Shown here in pieces: positions 1 through 10,100 of a stretch of 64,000 nt of DNA (position 1 is its first letter; the number at the start of each line of letters is the position of its first letter). The stretch is from Melampsora larici-populina 98AG31. Lineage: Eukaryota; Basidiomycota; Pucciniomycetes; Pucciniales; Melampsoraceae. The stretch lies in assembly GCF_000204055.1 (NCBI RefSeq), contig NW_006768787.1:274230-338229 (forward strand), given 5' to 3'. The position numbers were made by a program, and so were the translations under genes. The notes under the pieces were generated by a model. It was not told the origin of the DNA. It worked only from the letters and a program-made list of their open reading frames with translations, and made no database searches.

Positions 1-545
1 CTCCGCCATTACCTACAAATGCGAATCTACCACTCCAATCTTCCAAAGGTAACCAAACCTCGAATTGGACCTGACTGGTGCTCGAGGTATTGAAATTGGC
101 TCCTGGAAGGTTTACATATATAAAAATCAGCGTCGTAGATCAGCAAGACGAAACGTGTCTATTGACTTGAAATGTGGCTCACCAAATCTGCAGAACTTTG
201 GTAAGTTAATGACCACTTGTCGGGATGATGTAGATCCCAAATACGGATCGGAAAAGTGCCCGGATGCTGTTATATCACCAAGAGATTGAAATCACGCCCA
301 TCAGAAATCAGTTTCAAATGAGGGGCGCGCACATGGACCTAAGTGAAATGGCTCAACAAGGTAATTCAAAGTCACCGGATGCTATTTTTTGAAGAAATTT
401 TGATAAGACCAATAAAACGTCAGTATCCGATGAGTGGCGCGCTCGATAATCTAGGTATGTAGAGTGGCTTCACTGTGTAATTCTGAGACGTAAACTTCGA
501 TTACAGTCGTCTTGATGGCGGCTGGGACCAAATGCCGTAGATTCG
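1..545. other. Left flank of the composite transposon, no supported gene
   Basis: No convincing gene. Short open frames here match nothing I recognise. Loosely similar blocks recur roughly every 117 bases (a 'ccggatgct' block near 258 and 375; 'ggggcgcgc' near 320 and 'gtggcgcgc' near 434), which suggests a degenerate tandem duplication. This is the sequence into which the 9-bp target-site-duplicating element at 555 inserted. Confidence 0.4.
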
Positions 546-554
546 CGCAGCGAC
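546..554. repeat. Left target-site duplication of the 12-kb element
   Basis: CGCAGCGAC, identical to 12548-12556, directly abuts the left TIR. Confidence 0.8.
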
Positions 555-690
555 TAAGCTTAACTAAGCCCCTCTTCCGCGGCCACGTCCGCGACCTCGA
601 AGAGGGGCTTATCGCGGACTCGCGATTTTTGGCGGAGGACTTCCAAGAATTAAGTACCGTTATGTACTTTCTTCAACTTCACCTCAAAAC
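555..690 (+). repeat. Left terminal inverted repeat with internal hairpin
   Basis: Reverse complement of 12412-12547 with only a few mismatches over the first ~110 bases; similarity then decays. It contains a strong palindrome: AAGCCCCTCTT at 564-576 pairs with GAAGAGGGGCTT near 599-613, and GCGGCCACGTCCGCG lies in the loop. The terminus could therefore fold into a hairpin. Confidence 0.85.
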
Positions 691-892
691 CTCTCCACAA
701 AAATTTCCATGTTTCTCGTGTCTTGTTCTCTACATTTGTCTACATAAGTTGGTACTACTTTCATCAGAAACACACTTGTTTTGCATATTTGGGAGGCATG
801 ACTAAATATGGTCCCTATGTCTTCCTGTAACAGCCTAAGAACGGGTGTACAGGCCATCAATCTGATTTGACCGATTTGACCTCGGGCGAATC

Positions 893-1465
893 CAAACTTA
901 ACAAAGTCCCTCGCCAAAGGCCCGAGCCCCAGCGAGGGACTTACCCCATAAACTGGAATCCTGGCGTGAGAAGTGAGCTGTATTTGCTCCAAATTCTCTA
1001 CATCTGTTTGTTTTTTTTCTCTCTCAACAAACATGTCTTGCAACAAAGAAAGAAGAAAAAGGCAAGGGACCATTACATATGTACCAATTGCAAACTCCTT
1101 TCTATCTTTTTGGGAAGTTATCTTTTTGAGTAGTTGAAGATCAATTATTTTGACCGCTTTCTGAGAAATACAGGCTTTGAGCCGGCTCGCCGCTGCTGAA
1201 AATTGAAAACAGACCCATTTTTGATTCCCCAGTAGCCCAAGTTCCAGACCAGATTTGGGGAAGCTTGCAATTGGCTCATATGTAATGAATATTTGCCATC
1301 ATCCTTTTATTTACCTCCAAGACCTGTTTATTTAGGAACAAATCAAAGAATTCAAAGTAGCGTTTTTTGAGCCAATACAGGCTACTTCTCACGCCAGGAT
1401 TCCAGTTTATGGGGTAAGTCCCTCGCTGGGGCTCGGGCCTTTGGCGAGGGACTTTGTTAAGTTTG
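893..1465. mobile_element. Small non-autonomous TIR element (573 bp) nested in the 12-kb unit
   Basis: About 83 bases at 893-975 recur in perfect inverted orientation at 1384-1465 (CAAACTTAACAAAG inward). The element is flanked by the 9-bp direct repeat GGGCGAATC at 884-892 and 1466-1474. Each end holds a hairpin (AAGTCCCTCGC...GCGAGGGACTT) laid out like the host element's terminal hairpin. It contains no long coding frame. It looks like a MITE of the same superfamily as its host. Confidence 0.8.
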
Positions 1466-1648
1466 GGGCGAATCCGGACAAATCCTTATCCTGGGTGGAA
1501 ACTGTCATAAGACATAAAAGTATTATGACCTAATGGCAGTAATCCTTAGCAGTAAGGGTTAGGGGGGTGACGCGTCTGCTGTACATAACTTATAAGATGC
1601 CACCGTGATCATCGATGCACATTCACTTGCACTCCAACTAACTACGTC

Positions 1649-4183
1649 ATGCTTACTCGCTCTCGGAGTGCTATTATTCCGCCTTTGCCTGATGTTTGCA
1701 GAACCCCAAGAACCCCAGCCGCAGCACCAGCAGCCACCAAAACTGACCCTCAAGAGTTCCGGCCAACAATCTCAAAGTCATTGCTCAAGGATGACGATGA
1801 AGAACAACGAAAAGTGATACGAGACTTATTTTACAACATATTCAAAATGATTGCTCGAGCCTTGCAAGTTGACTCGACTATGAGTCTCGTTCGAAAAAAG
1901 GATGTTTTTCTCATCGCGAGTACCGGGTATGGCAAGTCTCGAATACCGGAATTATTCTATCTAATGTTCACCAAAGCATGTGCGCCTATCATCTTGACTT
2001 TGAATCCTTTAGACGCGCTTGGAGATAATCAAGTAAGTTTCTCAAATGTGTCTCTGTTTGATGTTCTATAATCATTTTCACTCACTATTTATCGGGCATT
2101 TGGACAGGTTGAAGAAAAGGCTAGAAATGGTCTGAGTGCTATCAACCTGACACGGGCGTCTTTCACGAAAGCTGTGTATAAAGAGATTCTTGCAGGAAAA
2201 TACCAATTTATTTATGTGGTAAGCCCTGAAATTGATCTCGATTGTTTTTGAATCATTCCTGAGCTGACCGGACATGTGCTTAACATAGTCGCCAGAAATT
2301 TTCTTGAATAACTCTCAATTCGAACGTCTCTATTTTTCCAAGGGATTCCGTAACCGTTTGGTGCTCAAGGTCGTAGATGAGGCTCACCTCATCTACTGTT
2401 GGGGCCTTGCCTTGTCGGGCAGAATCAAAAATTACCGATGTTTTCAGATCCCGCAAGATCGCACCGCTTTTTAGCCTTCATACGGGAACCTAGTGGAGCG
2501 GTTTCTAGCCACAGAAGCAGTACCAACTCTACTTATGTCAGCAACTTGTCCTCCTCGCAACTTCGACCAAATTGTTGCAAGTCTCAAAATCACCAGAGAT
2601 AGCATTGACATTCATCGAAGCGAACTAGTACAACCAGAGATCCGTTTCATCCGGGTCACCCTCAGACACGGATGTTCTTCAATGGACTTGCTCAAGAAAT
2701 TCTTTGCACCTAAAACCAACGTGACTGATTCCGAGCTTGTACCCACTCTTGTGTACTGTCATACACAAAACGACACCTACTTAGCCCTTAAGGCAATTAA
2801 TTCAGCCCGCCAAAACCAAATCGATTCGAGCAATGGCTTGAGTACCTCAGTTTGCCGTTATCACGCCTCAACCTGTCCCATTGATAAGATTCGCCGAGCG
2901 CAGGATTTTGGAAAGGGGGTTTTCTCAGTAATGACCTGTACTAACGCTCTTGGCCTTGGCCAAAACTGGACACGTGTGAGAAGGGTGATTATTATGGGCC
3001 AGCTGGATCCGCTCGAGGTGCTGCAAATGACCGGTCGAGGCGGTCGAGACGGGCGACCAGCTGTGGCTTTTTTGATACTCAATCAATTGTCGCAGACTGA
3101 CAAGGATTCGCTTTCGGTTTTGCCACATCAGAGTCTGCAAGACCACGATCATCATATGCTTGCTATGTCTACCACTGAGGTATGCTTACGGGTGGCTTTT
3201 GAGGTCCTACTACGGTGAGTGATATGCTTTTCACATTCGGTTTATCAGGTCCGTGCTGATGCTGACTCCTTTCGTCAAATAACTTGATGAGTTGTAGGTA
3301 TAACTACATACCGGTATCGAAAAATGACCAAGCCGTGACGAGTGAAACTCGACGGCAGGCCGAGGCCAATATGGCACCGTGCCGCTGCTCGAACTGTGAT
3401 TCAAATGCTGTAAATTTTTTCCTGGCTCAACAGAAAATCTTGACTCAATCGAATTTCACCGAGTTGGTCCTCCAGCAGGACGTGCCACCTGGACAACCCG
3501 ACTTCAAAGTTGACTCAGAAGATCTCGTTTGTCAGGACAGTGGGATTCAAACCACATTGAGACCCATAGGCGATGACCATCCTCTACGTCAAGATATACG
3601 CTGGATTCGATTATTCCTGCGAATTCAAGCAAATCTGATGTCAATTTTTAATTTAGAATATCCTAAGGGTTCATTCTACACTCTCGATGACCTGTTCTCA
3701 CCCAACAAAATTTGGAGCCTGTGCATCAACTACGACCTTGTTTTAGACAGACTGCATTTGGATGATGTGTTTGGTAGTGAACCTCTTCCAAATACATACA
3801 CATCAATACATCAAGACATTCGCAAATGGAAGGCAAGCACGGATTCGATTGCAGTTTTGCACCCTTCGGAAGAAGAGATGATCATGTACAACGAAGCAAA
3901 GACCAAAGCGAAGCAAAAAAGTGCCTCCAATTTCACTAAGGCAAAAGATGCGAGCGAAAAGGACAAAGTGGTATGGTTTCATTACTTTATCTTCTAATTA
4001 TCATATATGTCTTTTGTAACACTTTGGTTCATGCAATCTAACCCTGTCATGAAATTAACTACTTTATTGCAGGTAGACCCTACGACTTCAGGAATCACTG
4101 GTCCTAAGTTGACCGAGAGAAAACCACCCCCATATGTCGGTAAGAAGGGCAAATCAGCCAAACGAAGGAACACCGCAGTTTAG
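1649..4183 (+). pseudogene. RecQ-like DEAH helicase of the transposon, one in-frame stop
   Basis: Exons 1649-2032, 2108-2218, 2289-3214, 3298-3970 and 4073-4183 join in frame through GT-AG introns. In order: Walker A-like IASTGYGKS, motif Ia-like LTLNPLDALGDNQV, FIYVSPEIF, DEAH box DEAHLIYCWG, LLMSATCPP (motif III), TNALGLGQNW (motif V) and QMTGRGGRDG (motif VI, RecQ QxxGRxGRDG). A Cys-rich block CRCSNCD follows, as in the RecQ zinc region. A TAG at 2472-2474 lies in frame before PSYGNL; the rest of the frame stays open, so the copy is lightly decayed or the stop is a sequence error. I know similar helicases from rust repeats (recollection). A DNA-unwinding role in transposition is inference. 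Confidence 0.8.
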
Positions 4184-7100
4184 CTCAACCTGACTTTCGG
4201 GGTGGATGTCTTCACGATTGCCTTCGGCATCAACCACCGTGTCACCCAAACAACCCCATCGATACCGAGATACTTCATTCTTTTTCCGGTCTTTCAAAAA
4301 GTTGTCTTGTAATACATTTGTTCCGGTCAAGACCGTATCGGTAAATTGACTTTTGACAGTCGAGTTTTTGGAAGTGACATATTGATAATTCCAAGAGCGG
4401 ATAAAGTTAGCGAGGGTTTGTTCTGAAAGGTTATGGTAGTGGTTTTGAAACACAGGTTTCAGTCCGCTCCGGATTTTTAATTGTTGAATCAGTTGTCGTA
4501 GCTAGGAACAAGTTTCAATGTTTCATTAATCAATTTGAATCAAGATGTTTATTAAAAATCTCTTGCACACACAAATGTAATGTTAATTGAAATAGCGATC
4601 AGCTTTTCAATATCCGTTCCGTTACTCTACATAATCACATGATTAATCGATGTGTTAATCAAAACCCCGAAAAAAAAAGACTAACCGTTTGATTGAAATG
4701 GTGTTTGAGCCAAAAGTTTTGGTGTTCAAGCCAGAGATCATTTCCTACAAAATGACCTGGGCGTTGACCTGATGGAATAAGCAAACTATGCAGTATTAGT
4801 TTGGCCAAATTAGGAGGTAGGTCCTGCTCCACAAGCACAAGAAAGCGAGTCAGATGCAATGCATATCGAGGCAAGCCCTTTAACCCATGAGCCATTATTG
4901 ACCATCGTTTCCACATCAGCATTAGCCTGCCAATATCACCTGCGTGTGTCGCATCATCAGCTTCCACCACAGTCGCAAAATCACGTATCCGAAGCCTTAA
5001 ATTATAGCCGACATTGACCCCTATCTTATGACACGCTCTCAAAGAATCCGAGGTGCAAAATTCTTTGTAACATCTATCTATTAGGTCTTGGGCCGCACCC
5101 TCCTTGCCTAGGTCCGGAGGAGTCTCGTATTTTGACATAGTGTGCCTAGATCATGTTTAAAAACATGTCGTAAGATCAGGTTCTAACTTGGGATCGGGAT
5201 GCAATCAAGGTGGACTCACCTTAAACACGACACCAAAGTTGTGCAGTGAACCGAGTGGAGCGCTTTCATAACAGTTCCAAAATCCATGCTCGACGGCAGT
5301 TTAGCATTAGCTCCTTGTAATCCGCCCAAAGACTGCCATGCCTTCCACGCGCCAGTGTCCTTAGAGTCACGTGTATCACCCCAATGATGCGATAGGATCC
5401 CTTGTGCCAGGTTCCACATAATATGGGAAACCCCAGGGATAGTAAGCACACTGGTAAGGCCTCCTACGTCAGTTCCGGCGGGAGTACGCTTCTTTCGAAG
5501 ACTTTCGATATTCTGACAAGTGCCAAGGTCACCTTGAACGATCCTGATCCATTTTGACATTTCTTTGAGCGTCAGCCCGCATTGAGAAGCGATTTCGTCA
5601 AAAACTTGTGCAACCCCATCTGCTGAGTTGTCGGCCGCGTCCATTAGGCTCATCAGAAACAAATGGCGATCATCTACAGGAATCTGGTCTACCGGAGGTG
5701 GCCTTGTAGCAATTTTGGGTGAGGGAGTCGTTCCAGCTTTGAGAATGTATTTGTACATGACCGTGGCTAGCTGACTTTTTAAAGTCGCCTCCCACTGGTT
5801 CATATCACTTGCCTTTTCCCTGAAAGTGTCCAACCGGACCGGGGAATTCCGAGCTTCAGCCAAGGATTGATGGTAGTTTCGAAGGTGAGTGCTCGGACTT
5901 TCTTTCAAGATATCTTTATCTAGGTATTTAGGTAAAAACTGAATATAACCCCATGTGCCATGAAAGAGATGCGACACAGTCTCTACTCGGGTATTGTGAA
6001 CTCTTTGTAAGATATCAAAGTTATCGATGCAGATTATTGGGCATATACTATAAGGCTGGGCCATAAGTGCTCGCAGTGAGGCTTCTCGCTCGCTTTTGAG
6101 ATGATTTAAAGTTTGTAAAGCTGTATCTCGAGAACTTGACAGGCCTAAAGTATTCAAATATTGAAAAACTCTATCAGACACTCCAGTTGCAATGAAAGTC
6201 AACGCGTTGTGCGACTGAAGCGCATTATCTCTATAATTAGACATGTACGAGACCATGCCACATATGGTGGTTGCAACCTAAAACAGTTATATCAAGTCAG
6301 TTGAGTAACCGCAATCTTTGTAAAGCAAGTAAGTGTGGTACTTGCCAGATTTGCTCGGTCTCTTTCTGCCTTAGTTTGGTCTTCTGGAAGATAAAGCATT
6401 TCCTCGTCATGTCGGGCTTCCCTCTCGCCAACAGTTTCAGTCGCCAGGCCGGTTTCAGCATCTGGATCATGTTCTGAATGTTCGTCTTCCAACGTGTCCC
6501 AAACGTTGCTGCGGTGAGCAGGCGTCATAAGAGCCGCACGATTATTTGATCTAAGCGATAGCTGATGATACATCAGATTCCACAAAAATGGCATTGAGGC
6601 CTTTAATTTATCTTCACGCGCGTGTAATTGACCTAGCTCAAAGAACTCGTTTGTGATTTTTTGTGAACTATAAAAACATCGAGGTTTGGACATAATTTCT
6701 TGTTGAATTTCTTCTTGCGCCTATGAGAACCATTATCATTAAAGAGATTCAGGGATGGTTCTTTATCTGAATAGATTAAGGATCTAGTATCAGTCTTATG
6801 TTTGACTGGTGCTTGATCGAAAGAAACCACAATACCTGAATAGATTAAGGATCTAGTATCAGTCTTATGTTTGACTGGTGCTTGATCGAAAGAAACCACA
6901 ATCTAAGAAAAGAGATTGAGAAAGGTTTCTGATAATGAGTTCGATAAGGAAAAGAACAACTAGATGTGTACAACACTTGTTCTAATATATTACTGACTCG
7001 AACTCAATGATTACATAAGATGTTAGAAAAGAGAAACTCTTCTATAATGCATATGACAGTATGCGCGTCCTGCTCCTCAGCATGACGTCACTACGTGACG

Positions 7101-10100
7101 TTCAATTCCCCCCCATCTTGATAACATCATGTAAATTTAATGCCTTACAAAAGTTGAGATGTTTTGCCGGTGATAAAGCCTTTGTCATAACATCAGCTAT
7201 CATGTCTACTGTTGGCACATATTCCACCGTCAATTGCTTCGTCTTGACCAATTCGCGTAACCAATGGTACTTTACGTCTACATGCTTGGTCCTTCTCTTG
7301 AACTTTTCATTCTTCGACAAAGCAATGGCACCTTGATTATCTAGTTTAAAAATTGGTGAACTTCTTTGACCAATACCCATACCTTTCATCACATTTGTAA
7401 CCCAAACTACATCTTGTCCTCCTTCGTAAGCAGACCTGTACTCCGCCTCCGTCGTTGATGTTGCCACATTTTCTTGTTTCCTACTTGTCCAATTTACCGT
7501 ACTTTCACCAAGCCTTGTCACATATCCCCCTGTTGAGCGTCGCGTTCTTGGACATGCTGCGAAATCAGCATCTGCAAACGCATTCAACTCCAAATCACTA
7601 CCTCCTAGTACTAAACCTAAATCCTGCGTTCCTTTCAAAAACATTAAGACCCTCTTGAATGCTGTCCAATGTACGATTGACGGTTTGTTGAGGTGTTGAG
7701 ATAGTTGAGACACAACAAAAGACAGATCTGGGCGTGTTGCGTTGTTTAGATACATCAGCTTTCCGACTGCTCGACGATAACTTATACCTAAGTCCAGAAA
7801 TTGTTGATTTTCTTCGTCTGTTCCCGGTACAAGATAGGTGTTGAGGATCATTGGTGAACCAACAGGCTTACAGTCGGTCATAGAATAATCTTCAAGTAGA
7901 TCACGAATATACTGACCTTGTGAGAGTGTAATCGTCTTGGCTTGTCGATCACGAGTCACCTTCATGCCTAAAATGTACTTGAAGTCCACATTCTCGTCCA
8001 TTTGAAACTTCTTCGTAATGGCAGAGTGAAAGCGTTTGAAATCATTAGTCGCGATGACCATGTCATCAACGTGTACATGTACGATGCACTTCCACTTCGG
8101 ATCATGAGAGATGAAGACGCTTGGATCTTGAGCCGACGGTAAGAGAAGAATAGTTTTGAAGAAAGCTTTCAGCGTATCGTACCACACTTTTGGAGCCTGT
8201 TTTAAACCATAAAGTGCTTGTTTGAGCTCTAGCACAGTGTTTTCTGTCGCATCCTCAATGTTGAGTCCTTTGGGAATTTTCATATAAATTCGTTCTTCAG
8301 GTGAAGCGTTCAAGAAAGCAGCCACTGCGTCCATTTGATAGACGTCCAAGTCTTCAGCCGCCGCTACAGCACAGAGAATTCGAAGAGAGACTAGTCGAGC
8401 TGTCGGAGCAAAGGTTTCATTGTAATCTTCGCCGAATTCTTGAGAAAAGCCTTGAGCACACGGTCGCGCTTTGTACTTCAGCAGTTCACCGTCACCACCT
8501 AGCTTCTTCTTAAACACCCAAGTCGTGCCGATTGCGCGACGACCCTTAGGTAAGATTACGACATCCCAGACTTTTCTAGTATCCATGTCGTTCAATTCAG
8601 CAGTAATCACACGTTGCCAATCTGTTTTGTCCGTGCCCATCAAAGCCTGTCGATAAGTTTTGGGTGAAGTGTTGGTTAATTTAACGGTGTTCGCTCTCCG
8701 CGAGGATCCTTCAGGCAAGATGTTGAAGGTGTCGATGTCACTACAGATGTCATTTGGCGCTTTCGACCACACATGATACTCCCAACCTGGCCTTGCCTTC
8801 TCAGTAAGCTGCTTCATCACCTCATCTTCGTCATCCTCATCTTCAGCAAAAGGATTTTCATTTGAAGTGTCAGCTGGTAAAGCCGGTTTGTTAGGTGATG
8901 TCGGCGCGATCGCAATTTGTTGAGGAGATGAAGCTGGTGAAGTTGGAAGAGGTTGTTCCGGTTCAGTTGGTGAATCAGGAACTTCAACAATTGGTGCGGC
9001 ATCTGAAGGAGCATCGTTCAAAACAGAGACAGTATCTTGAATCGATAGATGAGTGTCCTCATGAAAAAGACCGTCCAAATCAGTCTCAGTTACCTGATCT
9101 CCATTTTCAACACCCGGAAAACAGGCAGTGTCAAAAGTCACATCGTGAGAATAAACAACACGACCGTCATCAAGTCGAACACGATAATTTTTCATACCCA
9201 CTTGATATCCCAGCAGTATACCACTCATCGAGGTGCTGTCGAATTTTCGTCGGAACTGCTTAGGGATTAACACAAAAGCACGACACCCAAAAGGTTTGAG
9301 TCTGGAATAGTCAAAGCTCCTACCAAACCACAACTCATATGCTGATTTATTGTTCGTGATCTTAGCCGGAGTGATATTCTCTAAGAACACTGCCGTCATC
9401 ACAGCCTCAGCCCAAAAGCGATAAGGTAATTTTGATTGCCTCAGTAAAGTCCTTGCTTTTTCAGTCGTGGTTCGATTGCCTCTTTCCGAGACAGGATTTT
9501 GTTGAGGGGTGTAAGGAGCACTTAAGTGAGAAGTCGTCCCATTTTCCTTCAGCAATTTTTGAAATTCCTTCGACAGATATTCTCCACCTTGATCATTAAC
9601 AAGACTCACGATCTTTTTGTTGTGCAGAGTCTCAACATTTGATTTGTAGTTTAAAAAGCACGAAAATGTTTCTGATTTTAATTTCATTATGTAAACATAT
9701 TTATAGTTTGTACAAAAGTCTGTGAGTTTGAAATAGTATTGACCTCCACCTTCAGATGGTACAGAGATTTTACCACTGAGATCACTGTGAACCATATCTA
9801 AGGGAGATTTAGAGGAAGGGAAATGTCCAGAATAGGGAAGCCTGTGACCTTTAGACAGTTTGCAAATATCACAACTCCAGCCTGAGGGTTCCGACACATC
9901 ATACATTATCTTAAGGCGCTCGGATCCGGGATGACCTCCCTGTCTGTGTAAGACGTCGTAGTCAGAGATTGAGATATTGACACGAGGAGAGGGAGCGGAA
10001 CTTGACGTGCCTAAAGTAATGTCGAGTTCTATGACATGATTAACGACATGACCAATAAAACCACCAGCACCTTTCTTCGTCATGATAATGTCATCAACAT

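Noticed and set aside
684..1133. Open frames on both strands at the left of the 12-kb element
   Set aside because: They run through TIRs and the nested MITE; the palindromic sequence keeps frames open by chance.
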